Below are positions 26,169-35,666 of a DNA stretch of 64,000 bases, in pieces. A program made the position numbers and the translations under genes. Numbering within the stretch: the first letter of the stretch is position 1; each line of letters starts with the position of its first letter. Source of the DNA: JBEGHD01 sp049334165 (GTDB lineage Bacteria; Bacteroidota; Bacteroidia; Flavobacteriales_D; Sanyastnellaceae); assembly GCA_049334165.1 (NCBI GenBank), contig JBEGHD010000011.1. The stretch is one strand, 5' to 3'. The notes under the pieces were generated by a model. That model had not been told where the DNA came from. It saw only the letters and a list, made by a program, of their open reading frames with translations, and searched no databases.

Positions 26169-27110
26169 ATGAAAGTTACAGTAGTTGGAGCGGGAAATGT
26201 CGGAGCTACTTGTGCCAATGTTTTGGCCACAAGAGAAGTTGCTAACGAGGTCGTCCTTCTCGATATTAAAGAAGGATTTGCCGAAGGTAAAGCACTCGAC
26301 ATTTGGGAAACTGCACCAATCAATATGTATGACACCCGCACTGTGGGGTCTACCAACGATTATTCAAAAACTGCCGATTCTGATGTGGTTGTTATCACTT
26401 CGGGCTTGCCGCGTAAGCCGGGCATGAGCCGCGATGACTTGATCGCCACCAACGCCAATATCGTGAAGAGCGTTACAGAAAACGTGATAAAGCACTCTCC
26501 GGATGCCATTTTGATTTGTGTTTCCAACCCATTGGACGTGATGACGTACTGCACTTACCTCACTGCCAAAAAAGACTCAAGCAAAGTATTTGGTATGGCC
26601 GGAGTCCTGGACACGGCTCGCTACCGCGCATTCCTGGCAGAGGAGCTCAACGTTTCTCCAAAAGACATTCAGGCAGTGCTCATGGGTGGCCACGGTGACA
26701 CCATGGTGCCACTACCGCGCTATACTACCGTTGCCGGAATTCCAGTGACAGAAATGATCGAAGAAGAAAAACTTCAGGCGATTGTAGAGCGCACCAAAAA
26801 AGGTGGAGGTGAAATCGTAAACCTTCTTGGAACTTCTGCATGGTACGCTCCCGGAGCTGCTGCAGCGCAAATGGTAGAAGCCATTGTGAAAGACCAAAAA
26901 CGTATCTTCCCTTGCTGCGCATGGTTGGATGGCGAATATGGCCTGAACAACATCTACCTCGGAGTGCCAGTGAAACTCGGTAAAAACGGAATCGAGCAAA
27001 TCATTCAGCTCGACCTCAATGACGATGAAAAATCACTACTCCTCGAATCTGCCAACTCAGTGAGAGAAGTAATGAACATCCTCGATGACATGGACGTAGT
27101 GGAGGCGTAA
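26169..27110 (+). CDS. mdh: malate dehydrogenase
   Basis: NAD-dependent malate dehydrogenase of 313 residues, interconverting malate and oxaloacetate in the TCA cycle. It belongs to the lactate-dehydrogenase-like branch: nucleotide-binding VVGAGNVGAT (about 5-14), adenine-side Asp in LLDIKEG, substrate arginines in GLPRKPGMSRDDL (about 80-92), DTARYRAFLAEEL, and catalytic His in GGHGDTMVPL (about 175). The arginine-rich mobile loop (RKPGMSR) indicates malate rather than lactate. It is a single-gene unit ended by the terminator at 27142-27195. Confidence 0.95.
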   Translation: MKVTVVGAGNVGATCANVLATREVANEVVLLDIKEGFAEGKALDIWETAPINMYDTRTVGSTNDYSKTADSDVVVITSGLPRKPGMSRDDLIATNANIVKSVTENVIKHSPDAILICVSNPLDVMTYCTYLTAKKDSSKVFGMAGVLDTARYRAFLAEELNVSPKDIQAVLMGGHGDTMVPLPRYTTVAGIPVTEMIEEEKLQAIVERTKKGGGEIVNLLGTSAWYAPGAAAAQMVEAIVKDQKRIFPCCAWLDGEYGLNNIYLGVPVKLGKNGIEQIIQLDLNDDEKSLLLESANSVREVMNILDDMDVVEA

Positions 27111-27141
27111 GGCCGAGCTACTTACTAAGATAAGATTTGAG

Positions 27142-27195
27142 AGCCACAGTCTGTCATCCTGAACTCGTTTCAGGATCTGCACTGTGGCTTTTTTT
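27142..27195 (+). terminator. terminator after mdh with a palindrome inside its loop
   Basis: AGCCACAGT (27142-27150) pairs with ACTGTGGCT (27181-27189), followed by a T-run to 27195. The 30-base loop contains a second hairpin, ATCCTGAA/TTCAGGAT (27156-27176), of a type scattered widely in Bacteroidetes genomes. Confidence 0.85.
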
Positions 27196-27319
27196 ATTCC
27201 CTAATTTTGGGCGTTACTCTCGCGGGTCGGGCTTTCCGTTTCAATCTTTATTGCTCCTTCCACGCGTAGAGCTATCTGATGGAAGCAATAAAAGGATTTC
27301 CACTGCAATCCCTAACGCA
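27196..27319 (-). repeat. structured intergenic element, copy A
   Basis: About 124 bases repeated at 30794-30880 (partial) and 35666-35784. It is closed by GCGTTA (27211-27216) and TAACGC (27313-27318). Inside are a long stem CTTTATTGCT...AGCAATAAAAG and the short hairpin GGATT...AATCC. The same layout is kept in the copies while the long stem's tip differs. It begins right at the T-run of the mdh terminator. It may be a non-coding RNA motif or a miniature mobile repeat; orientation (GCGTTAGGG reading on the minus strand) is a guess. The remaining spacer to 27495 shows no gene. Confidence 0.6.
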
Positions 27320-27495
27320 ATCAGCGTTGGGTTTCAAAGCCTTCGTAATTTTCACTCAACTCATTTGCTGCGGGCTTCTTCTGATTTAATTTACTGGTTT
27401 ACAAGTTTTTATTCGTCATGGGTATTTAAAAGTTGTACCTTTTGTCAAATCCAGTAAAAGGAGAAATTTCCTTTTACTGAATTAACCGAAATCAA

Positions 27496-30400
27496 ATGAC
27501 CAAGCCAAAAAACAAATTGTCAGATCAATACATTATTGGAGTCGGTGCGTCTGCCGGAGGTCTGGAGGCGATTTATAAACTCTTTAACTCCCCATCACCC
27601 AAGAACACTTCCTTCATTATCATTCAACACCTCCCACCTCATTACAAGAGTAATACCTCTGAGTTGCTCGCCAAGCATAGTGGTCAAAAGGTTATTGAAG
27701 TGAAAAATGACATGAGCATACAGCCCGGAACTATCTATGTGATGAGTGAGAAAAAGAATGTTGTCATCAAAAATGGGACAATAATTTTAGAGGATTCTAA
27801 AGAACCGCATAACAATGTGATAGACTTATTTTTTAGCTCCATAGCCCAAGACTATGGAGCTAAGAGCATAGGAGTCATTCTTTCAGGATCCAACGAAGAT
27901 GGGACCAAAGGTTCGGATGCCATCAAACAGGCAGGGGGATGTGTAATTGCCCAGGACCCCGGAACAACTTTCTTTGGAAATATGCCCGCGAGTATCATAA
28001 CTTCGGGCTATGCCGATGTGGTTGTAGCTCCTGAGTTCATAATGAAAGAAATAAAAGAGTACCTGAATCATAAAGCTCTGTACAGCCAATTCACTGATAA
28101 CAACGAAAAGGACCTTCTTGAGGTAATCTCGCTTATTAAGGATCATTCGTCTCTCAATTTCGCAGATTACAAGCGGACCACTTTAGTGAGAAGGATTATC
28201 AAGAAAATGAATGCCGGAAAATTTGACTCTCTGCCAAAGTACATTGAATTTTTGAAGGAGAAACCAGATGAAGTCAAAGCGCTTGCCAAGGAGTTTTTAA
28301 TAAGCGTTACAAGCTTTTTCAGGGACATTGAACCTTTTGAAATATTACAGGAAACCCTGCCAGAGGTTATTAAAAACAAAGAACCGGATGCTCCCTTGAA
28401 GGTGTGGTCTATTGGATGTGCCACAGGGGAAGAGGCTTATTCCCTTGCGATGGTAATTGACGAATTTCTCACTGAAAAGAAGAAGAGCATAGAGGTTAAA
28501 ATTTTTGCCACAGATGTGGACCATGAAGCTTTGGCTGTGGGCTCAAAAGGAATTTATCCAAAAAGCATTGAAAAGGACATTTCTTCCGGAAGGCTTAGCA
28601 AGTATTTTGATAAGGAAGATGGCAAATACAAGGTAAAGGAACGCTTGAGGCAAATGCTAATTTTTGCAGAACACGATATTACCAAGCATCCGCCTTATTA
28701 TAAGCTGGATATCATTTCCTGCCGCAATTTGCTTATTTACCTAAATCCTTTTCTTCAGAAAAAAGTACTGAGTACGCTGCACTTTTGCCTCAATGATGGC
28801 GGTTACCTGCACTTAGGACCGAGTGAAAGCTTAGGAAATGTGAAAGGGAGTTTTAAAGAGATAAGTAAGAAATGGAAAATCTTTAAGAACGTTAAACCCA
28901 CAAGCTTTTTGGAGAACGGCACCTATTCACCGCCATCTTATACCCGGCAAGCTCCAAGGCCTGTACCAGCCGAGAAGCCCGAAAGAAATGAAATGCAAAA
29001 TCATTTGTATTCCGTCTTAAACAATGAGCTCTTAAGTGAGTTGAACTACGCTGGAGTGTGCGTAGACGAGGATTTTAAGATTGTTAAAGCCCTGGGGGAT
29101 TATAAGAAATACCTTCTGCCTGAGATGTTCAATTTCGAGTTGCTCGAGCTATTGCCACGTGAACTTTCAATAGCTACATCAAGCAGTATGAAGAGAGCTG
29201 TCAAAGAAAAGAAAGAAATTGTTTTGAAGCAGGTCAAGTTCTCCAGAGACAAAAAGGCATATTCAGTAGACATTATCGTAAAAGTTCTACCTGAAACCAA
29301 AAATTCAGGAAAGCTGCTCCTTGTTCTTTATAAAGATCGCAAAGTGGTAAAGAAAAGCTCGAAACAAAAGGAGCAGGAGGTGTTCGATGAGTCTTTATTT
29401 GCTGAAAGGTATGTGACTGAATTGGAAGAGGAGCTCAAAGAAGCGCGCCAGAAACTGGAAGAGGCTGAGGATTCTTTGAAAGTGAGTGTGGATAATGCGC
29501 AGGCTTACAACGAAGAACTCATTTCAAACAACGAAGAACTACAGAGCACCAACGAAGAAGTGCAATCTATTAACGAAGAACTTCAAACGGTCAACAATGA
29601 CAATCAGCAGAAAATGAAACAGTTGAGCGACCTGAACGATGAGCTCAATAATTACTTCAGAAGTACAACCAACAGCCAGCTGTATGTCGACAGGAATTTA
29701 ATCATCAGAAAATTCACTCCAACCGCATTCAAGCAGATCAACTTGAAAGAATCTGACATTGGCCGACCGCTCCACGACATTTCATCCAATATCAAGTTCA
29801 CAACACTGATCTCCGATATAGAGGAAGTTATGGCTACTTCGAATCGCTATGACGGTGAAGTGCAAACATTGAATGACCAATGGTATCAAATGAGCATAAA
29901 CCCGTATGTGAGGAAGAAGGGTAATAAGACTGATGGGGTAGTGATCACTTTCAACGACATTACTGAACTGAAGAAAACCCAGGAAATTCTCACCAGAATC
30001 ATTCACGACCACGATACCTTTATCCATTCCGTATCACACGACCTAAGAGGAGAAGTTGGAAACCTTTTATTGTCCAGTAAGCATTTGTATCAAAATTTTG
30101 ATCAAATGAATAATGATGAGGTAAAGAATATCGGAAGCTTTGTTTATAGATCAGCCCAGGGGCTAGTGAATGTTATAAATGACCTAACCGATATTGCTTT
30201 GACAGAAAAGGAAATTCGAGAAGAGCATTCTCAAGACATAAGCGTGAAAACCCTGTTGAAGGAGATTAAAACCACATTGAGTGATCAATTGAAAGAATCG
30301 AAAGCAGTTCTTAAAACCGACTTTGAAGTAGATAAAATTAACTTCATGCGGAAAAACCTGAGAAGTGTTATTCTTAACCTCTTGTCTAATGCCATAAAGT

Positions 30401-30687
30401 ACAGATCTCCCGACAGGAGGCTGGAAGTTGTGGTTCGGACTAGGGAAGTAGAAGGTTATATCACGTTATCTGTCACAGACAACGGAATTGGAATAAAAGA
30501 AGACAAGTTGAGGGATATTTTTTCGAAGTATAAACGTGTTCACGGAAAACAACCCCAGAACATTGAAGGTGCCGGCATAGGAATGTATCTTGTAAAAAGG
30601 AGGATGGAAATTGCAAAGGGCAAAATTGAAGTATCAAGCGAACCAAAAGTCGGTACTACTTTCACAGCTTCATTCCCGAAAAATTAG
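27496..30687 (+). CDS. CheB-CheR-PAS-histidine kinase fusion
   Basis: Large cytoplasmic signalling protein of 1063 residues. Domains in order: CheB methylesterase (about 10-190) with catalytic Ser in GVGASAGGLE, His in IQHLPPHY and Asp in SNEDGTKGS; CheR methyltransferase (about 205-465) with the SAM motif SIGCATGEEAYS (about 302) and ISCRNLLIYL; a coiled coil (about 640-705) rich in NEELQSTNEE-type repeats; a PAS domain (about 710-835); a HisKA-like segment with VSHDLRGEVGN (about 845); and a HATPase (about 930-1063) with NLLSNAIKY, DNGIGIKEDK and GAGIGMYL. No receiver domain and no chemotaxis or receptor gene is near, so it is an orphan sensor of the kind common in Bacteroidetes. Signal and partner unknown. 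Confidence 0.93.
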   Translation: MTKPKNKLSDQYIIGVGASAGGLEAIYKLFNSPSPKNTSFIIIQHLPPHYKSNTSELLAKHSGQKVIEVKNDMSIQPGTIYVMSEKKNVVIKNGTIILEDSKEPHNNVIDLFFSSIAQDYGAKSIGVILSGSNEDGTKGSDAIKQAGGCVIAQDPGTTFFGNMPASIITSGYADVVVAPEFIMKEIKEYLNHKALYSQFTDNNEKDLLEVISLIKDHSSLNFADYKRTTLVRRIIKKMNAGKFDSLPKYIEFLKEKPDEVKALAKEFLISVTSFFRDIEPFEILQETLPEVIKNKEPDAPLKVWSIGCATGEEAYSLAMVIDEFLTEKKKSIEVKIFATDVDHEALAVGSKGIYPKSIEKDISSGRLSKYFDKEDGKYKVKERLRQMLIFAEHDITKHPPYYKLDIISCRNLLIYLNPFLQKKVLSTLHFCLNDGGYLHLGPSESLGNVKGSFKEISKKWKIFKNVKPTSFLENGTYSPPSYTRQAPRPVPAEKPERNEMQNHLYSVLNNELLSELNYAGVCVDEDFKIVKALGDYKKYLLPEMFNFELLELLPRELSIATSSSMKRAVKEKKEIVLKQVKFSRDKKAYSVDIIVKVLPETKNSGKLLLVLYKDRKVVKKSSKQKEQEVFDESLFAERYVTELEEELKEARQKLEEAEDSLKVSVDNAQAYNEELISNNEELQSTNEEVQSINEELQTVNNDNQQKMKQLSDLNDELNNYFRSTTNSQLYVDRNLIIRKFTPTAFKQINLKESDIGRPLHDISSNIKFTTLISDIEEVMATSNRYDGEVQTLNDQWYQMSINPYVRKKGNKTDGVVITFNDITELKKTQEILTRIIHDHDTFIHSVSHDLRGEVGNLLLSSKHLYQNFDQMNNDEVKNIGSFVYRSAQGLVNVINDLTDIALTEKEIREEHSQDISVKTLLKEIKTTLSDQLKESKAVLKTDFEVDKINFMRKNLRSVILNLLSNAIKYRSPDRRLEVVVRTREVEGYITLSVTDNGIGIKEDKLRDIFSKYKRVHGKQPQNIEGAGIGMYLVKRRMEIAKGKIEVSSEPKVGTTFTASFPKN

Positions 30688-30767
30688 AGTTATAGAGTAA
30701 GCCTGTCCAATGCACGGCAGTCCTGCTTGTCGCTTTGGATTATTTTCTTTGTTCTATTCGAGTTGTT

Positions 30768-30787
30768 GCGGATTGCAAATCCTGTGC
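30768..30787 (+). repeat. REP-like half unit away from the RAYT
   Basis: GCGGATTGCAAATCCTGTGC resembles the main hairpin of the REP units at 16 kb (GCGCAGGATTGCAAATCCTG), with GGATTGCAAATCC intact. It abuts copy B of the GCGTTA element, whose first third is missing here. Confidence 0.6.
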
Positions 30788-30793
30788 AGCCGA

Positions 30794-30880
30794 CTTTCCC
30801 TTTCAATCTTTATTGCTCCTTCCACGCGCAGAGCTATCTGATGGAAGCAATAAAGGATTTCCACTGCAGTCCCTAACGCG
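30794..30880 (-). repeat. structured intergenic element, copy B (truncated)
   Basis: Matches copy A from CTTTCC to CCCTAACGC, with the stem CTTTATTGC/GCAATAAAG and the inner TTCCA/TGGAA pair preserved. The part that would carry the GCGTTA closing arm and GCGGGTCGGGCT is absent and replaced by the REP-like sequence at 30768-30787. Confidence 0.6.
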
Positions 30881-31283
30881 GATCGAAAGTGTGAAACAGA
30901 GTGGTGAGGTCTGATTGAAATTCTGACTAAATTTTCAACTACATTTTGAAAAACAATCTCTGTTTCCCCATTTGTGAAGGATTCGGAAGGACTCGATAGA
31001 CCGGCAAATTAAGATCTCTACAGTTGGTTTAATTCTGTCTGGCAACCACGCTAAATTCCCGGATAACGGTCTCTAAGCAGATATGAGGTACTCGTTGTGT
31101 AGGTCGTTTTTAAAGAAAGAGAACTGATTGTGTAGTGAGTTTCTCTTTAGATTTTAGTAGGTGCTATACATTTAACTCTGTCTAGGTTTAAGCCTTGGCT
31201 CTGCAGTACAAACTTAATGCAGAAAATACTTTTTTTAGAATTCTTGATTCCAAATTTTTAACCAACTATAATACTTTAACCTC
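30881..31283. other. non-coding stretch before the 1438-residue gene
   Basis: No credible gene on either strand. AAAGAGAA/TTCTCTTT (near 31115-31152) can form a hairpin. The last 100 bases are AT-rich and should hold the promoter of the large surface-protein gene, but I see no clean TTTG/TAnnTTTG pair. Confidence 0.5.
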
Positions 31284-34200
31284 ATGCTTACTAAATCTCT
31301 CCAGCGGCTTGTTGGAATGACTCTTTTTGTTGTTCTGATTTATCCTGCTTTCTCAACAGCACAAACTTACAATCAGGTAGAATTCAACTCTGGACTTACG
31401 GAGGATGTGATCGCCAACGGGATTGGCACACCTTCATCTTCAACTACAAACGATATTGACGGAGGTGATTACGTCTACATTTCAGAAGACTATCAACTGG
31501 ATGCCGGTGACGCACCGCTTGGTTTTGGACTTCCTTCAAATGGAATAATTGAAAGTCCAACGGAAACTGGAATGGATTTTCAAATGTCGCCCTTTGCCAC
31601 GCCTTATGCTGGTAACAACTCTATGAGGCTGGAAGCCAATGGAGCTACAGGAACTCTTGATTTTGCGGATCTAAACCCGGCAGAGAGTGTTCACTTTTTG
31701 GTAATGTCTGGTGGCGGAAGCGGTAGCCTTACCGGGACGATCCAATTCCTGGATGGTTCCTCTCAGGCAATTCCTTCTACAAGTATTCCAGATTGGTACA
31801 ACGGAACCTCCCTACCCACTGCAGTTAGTGGAATTGGTCGGGTAAATCTCGCTAGCGAAGATGTGGATAATCCGTTCAACAACCCACGGGTTTATGAGTT
31901 ATCAATAGCCATTGCAGCAGTAAATCAGAACAAGATAATAACCAGCGTGGATTTCGAAAAAGATTCATCTGGAGGCGTTGTGAATGTTTTCGCAATGAGC
32001 TACAAAGAAACTCCTTCTTGTGTGGCACCGTCCGACCTTTCAGTGAGTGATGTAACTCCAACTTCTGCCGAAGTGAGCTGGTCTGCGGCTGTGGGGCAGA
32101 GTAGCTGGGAGTATGTAGTGCAGCCCGCTGGCACGGGCCAGCCTACTGAAGCCGGGACATCTACAACTGAGAATCCACTCAGTTTGTCAAACCTCGACTC
32201 AGATGTCGACTACGAAGTTTACTTGAGAGCTGATTGCGATGCGAATGGCTTCAGCGAATGGATAGGACCAGTGAACTTTTCAACTCCGGCACAAATTGGC
32301 TGCGATCAGGGTGTTTACAATTACACTTATTGCTATGCCAACAACGAAAACACTTCTTTCCGTTATATGTCCGATAATGGGACAGCATTAACCCTCTTCT
32401 TTAATGCTGGGTCGATGGAAGAAAGTTTTGGCACGCAGACTTACGATGACCTTGTTATTTATGATGGCTCGGACAACAGTGGAACTGTACTCTACAACAG
32501 CGATGTGGACAGTGAAGAACTTGCAGGAATGGAATTTGAAGCTTCGTCAGGTAGCATCTACATTACCCTCACTTCAGATTTCACTAACTCCTGCGCAACA
32601 GGTCAGCAAACAGAATTGGATTATGAGGTTTACTGCTCAGAGTCGACAGCGGCATGTGTTCGCGTTGATGACTTATCTGTTTCAGATGTTGGTGCTCTTT
32701 CTGCTCAGATTGGGTGGACTGCAACAGAAGGACAAACAGACTGGGAAGTTGTAGTTCAACCTGCCGGAACAGGTGAGCCAACTGAGGCTGGAACGCCAAC
32801 TATGGACAATCCTTTCACAGCATCTGATCTTGATTCTGAAACGGAGTATGAAGTTTACGTGAGAGCCAATTGTGGTGCAGATGGATACAGCTTCTGGGAA
32901 GGGCCAGTCGGGTTTACAACGACCATTGCCTGCCCAGCGCCAACTAATCTGAGCGTGTCGGATGTAACTCCTACAAGTGCTCAATTGCATTGGGAGGGCA
33001 CACCCGACCAAACCGAATGGGAAGTAGCCGTACAACCGCAAGGATCAGGCGTACCTACCGAGGCAGATGTAACTCTTCCGGCAGAATCTTTTGTTACTGG
33101 AATAGATCCGGGCGTTACATATGAGTTTTACGTTCGCGGAAACTGTGGAGTAGATCTCGGGTTGAGCGACTGGGCCGGACCTTTTGTGTTCGGTGGTTAT
33201 GCAGCTATGGAAATTACAGCAGGTCTTTCAGACGATGTTATCGCCAATGGAGTTGGTGATCCAAATACTACTACTACAAACGATATTGATGGGGGCAATT
33301 ATGTCTACATGTCAGAAGATTATCAGGAACAAGCTGGTGACCCACTGCAAGGATTTGGATTGCCAGCCAACGGAGTTCTGAATAGTCCGAACACACCAGG
33401 ACTGATTTTCCACATGTCTCCGGAAGCTACTCCTTATGAAGGAAACAACTCATTGAGAATTGCGACAACCGGAAACAGTGGACTTTTAGAGTTTAACAAC
33501 GATCAACCCGCTCAGACGGTATTCCTGGCCGGGGTCTCAGGAAATGGCAGTGCCAGTCTTAACGGTACCATCAATTTTGCAGATGGCACAACCCAACCGA
33601 TTCAAACTACCCTTGTACCGGATTGGTATTTTCAAAATTCTCAGCCAATCATTATTCAGGGTATGGGTAGGTTAAACCTTAATAACAACAATGTAGAAAG
33701 TGACCCGAATAACCCGAGAGTCTATCAATTAGAGATTCCTATCAACCCGGAGAATCAGACCAAGGTAATTGAGAGCATGGAGATTGTAAAAGAGTCTGGA
33801 AACGGTGTGATGAACATCTTCGCAGCTAGTCTTTGCTTTACGCCAACATGCATCATTCCTGGTGAACCAGTAGTTTCTGATATAGCTCCTTTTTCAGCTA
33901 CCATCGACTGGACAGCTCCCGAAGGACAGGACGCCTGGGAAATCGCAATCGTTGAGTCTGGCGCAGAGATTCCGGGTGCCGGTGTATCAGTAGCTGATGT
34001 TACTTACGATGCTACCGAACTCGATGATAATACTACCTATGATGTTTATATCCGAACTTCCTGTGGTGCTAGTTTTAGCAATTGGGTTGGGCCTGTAGAG
34101 TTTACGACTCCAATTGCTTGTGAAATGCCGACCAACCTTTCAGCAACAAACATTCAGGCCACGAGTGCCGACCTTTCATGGACAGGTACAGAAGGCCATA

Positions 34201-35600
34201 CAGAATGGGAAGTAGTTGTGCAGCTCGAAGGAACTGGAGGGCCCACCGAAGCTGGTTCGCCAGCAGCCACTGAATCGTTCGATGCCGATGGACTGTCGAG
34301 CGGAGCCATTTACGAATTCTACGTTCGCGGATATTGCGGAGAAGAATTTGGCTGGAGCGATTGGGCAGGACCATACACTTTTGGTGGATACACTGTCCTG
34401 GAAGTGACTTCAGGTTTTTCTGATGATGTGATTGCAAATGGAGTTGGAACACCTGACTCAACAACTACAAACGACCTCGATGGCGTGAGTTATGCTTATT
34501 TCTCTGAAGACTATCAGCAACAGGAGGGAGATGCGTTTCTGGGGCTGGGACTTCCTGCAGATGGAATGCTAACCAGCCCGAATGTTCCCGGCCTGACTTA
34601 TCAAATGTCACCATTTGCCGATCCTTACGAAGGAAACAACTCTTTGAGAATTGAAACAGCCGGAAATGGCGGCACATTGCAGATTGCCAATGCATCACCT
34701 GCTCAGACAATCTATTTGGCGGGTGTTTCCGGAAGTGGTAATGCGTTTATCACAGGATCGATCAACTTTACAGACGGCACATCGCAGGCCATTGAATCGT
34801 CAATCATCCCCGATTGGTTCAATTCTAATGACCAGCCAGTAATTATTTCTGGTATCGGTCGAATTAGCCTGGCAGATTATGTTGTTCAAACTCCTTTTAA
34901 CAACCCGAGAATTTATCAGCTTACAGTTGATGTAGCCACGGGCAACCAGTCCAAAACAATTGAAAGCATCGATATTGTAAAAGACTCAGGTGGTGGAGTG
35001 GTAAATATTTTTGCTGTCAGCATGCGTTTTGCCGAAGGCTGCTTTGGCCCTGGTGAAGTGTCAGTTTCTGAAGTGACTTCATCCTCTGCGGAAATTTCCT
35101 GGTCAGTTCAAGATGGACAGACCGATTGGGAAATTGCAGTAGTGCCTTCTGGATATCCAGTCCCTGAAAACGGAACCCCGGTTTCTGAACCATTTTACTC
35201 TGCCATGGGACTGGACGCTGAAGTTGCGTACGATGTCTATGTGAGAACAAATTGCGGAGATGGATTTAGCGAATGGATAGGTCCGGTTTCTTTCACCACA
35301 CTGGCTGAAGTAGACTGTGTTGAGCTTGGAGCCAATATAGGAGATGCGTGTGATGATGGAAATCCCGATACAGAAAATGATGTGGTCACAGAAGATTGCG
35401 GTTGCGAGGGAACTCCTATTGTTTCAGGCTGTTCAGCAGACCTGGATGGCAATCAGGTAGTCAGTACCAGCGACTTGCTAATTTTGGTGGGCGACTTCGG
35501 TTGCACTTCAAACTGTGATGCAGATATTTCAGGAGATGATATGGTCGATGCGACCGATCTCCTCGATTTCTTAAGTCAATTTGGATCAATTTGCGATTAA
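31284..35600 (+). CDS. large modular secreted protein: triple repeat domain, CUB-like, Fn3, dockerin-like tail
   Basis: Protein of 1438 residues with signal peptide (about 1-27, ending STAQ). Three copies of a roughly 210-residue domain start near residues 28, 640 and 1036, recognisable by DVIANGIG, STTNDIDGG and YISEDYQ, then NNSLRI and NPRVYQL. Fibronectin-III modules (PTSAEVSW, YEVYLRADCD) follow each copy. A CUB-like domain lies near 335-450 (YDDLVIYDGSDNSG). The C-terminus is not a T9SS domain but two EF-hand-like repeats (DLDGNQVVSTSDLLILVGDF, then ADISGDDMVDATDLLDFLSQ), resembling a dockerin and shared with the protein at 63029-63595. Likely surface-exposed adhesin or scaffold; function not established. 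Confidence 0.85.
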   Translation: MLTKSLQRLVGMTLFVVLIYPAFSTAQTYNQVEFNSGLTEDVIANGIGTPSSSTTNDIDGGDYVYISEDYQLDAGDAPLGFGLPSNGIIESPTETGMDFQMSPFATPYAGNNSMRLEANGATGTLDFADLNPAESVHFLVMSGGGSGSLTGTIQFLDGSSQAIPSTSIPDWYNGTSLPTAVSGIGRVNLASEDVDNPFNNPRVYELSIAIAAVNQNKIITSVDFEKDSSGGVVNVFAMSYKETPSCVAPSDLSVSDVTPTSAEVSWSAAVGQSSWEYVVQPAGTGQPTEAGTSTTENPLSLSNLDSDVDYEVYLRADCDANGFSEWIGPVNFSTPAQIGCDQGVYNYTYCYANNENTSFRYMSDNGTALTLFFNAGSMEESFGTQTYDDLVIYDGSDNSGTVLYNSDVDSEELAGMEFEASSGSIYITLTSDFTNSCATGQQTELDYEVYCSESTAACVRVDDLSVSDVGALSAQIGWTATEGQTDWEVVVQPAGTGEPTEAGTPTMDNPFTASDLDSETEYEVYVRANCGADGYSFWEGPVGFTTTIACPAPTNLSVSDVTPTSAQLHWEGTPDQTEWEVAVQPQGSGVPTEADVTLPAESFVTGIDPGVTYEFYVRGNCGVDLGLSDWAGPFVFGGYAAMEITAGLSDDVIANGVGDPNTTTTNDIDGGNYVYMSEDYQEQAGDPLQGFGLPANGVLNSPNTPGLIFHMSPEATPYEGNNSLRIATTGNSGLLEFNNDQPAQTVFLAGVSGNGSASLNGTINFADGTTQPIQTTLVPDWYFQNSQPIIIQGMGRLNLNNNNVESDPNNPRVYQLEIPINPENQTKVIESMEIVKESGNGVMNIFAASLCFTPTCIIPGEPVVSDIAPFSATIDWTAPEGQDAWEIAIVESGAEIPGAGVSVADVTYDATELDDNTTYDVYIRTSCGASFSNWVGPVEFTTPIACEMPTNLSATNIQATSADLSWTGTEGHTEWEVVVQLEGTGGPTEAGSPAATESFDADGLSSGAIYEFYVRGYCGEEFGWSDWAGPYTFGGYTVLEVTSGFSDDVIANGVGTPDSTTTNDLDGVSYAYFSEDYQQQEGDAFLGLGLPADGMLTSPNVPGLTYQMSPFADPYEGNNSLRIETAGNGGTLQIANASPAQTIYLAGVSGSGNAFITGSINFTDGTSQAIESSIIPDWFNSNDQPVIISGIGRISLADYVVQTPFNNPRIYQLTVDVATGNQSKTIESIDIVKDSGGGVVNIFAVSMRFAEGCFGPGEVSVSEVTSSSAEISWSVQDGQTDWEIAVVPSGYPVPENGTPVSEPFYSAMGLDAEVAYDVYVRTNCGDGFSEWIGPVSFTTLAEVDCVELGANIGDACDDGNPDTENDVVTEDCGCEGTPIVSGCSADLDGNQVVSTSDLLILVGDFGCTSNCDADISGDDMVDATDLLDFLSQFGSICD

Positions 35601-35628
35601 TTAGTTAAGGTGATAATTGTTCGAAAAA

Positions 35629-35666
35629 AGGCTGTCCAAACACGTTGTGAGGACAGCCTTTTTTTA
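35629..35666 (+). terminator. rho-independent terminator after the 1438-residue gene
   Basis: AGGCTGTCC (35629-35637) and GGACAGCCT (35651-35659) form a perfect nine-pair stem with a 13-base loop, followed by seven T. Copy C of the GCGTTA element begins at the end of the T-run. Confidence 0.9.

Noticed and set aside
27137..27457. Open frame of 106 codons after mdh
   Set aside because: It spans the mdh terminator and copy A of the repeated element; its residues follow the repeat, not a protein.
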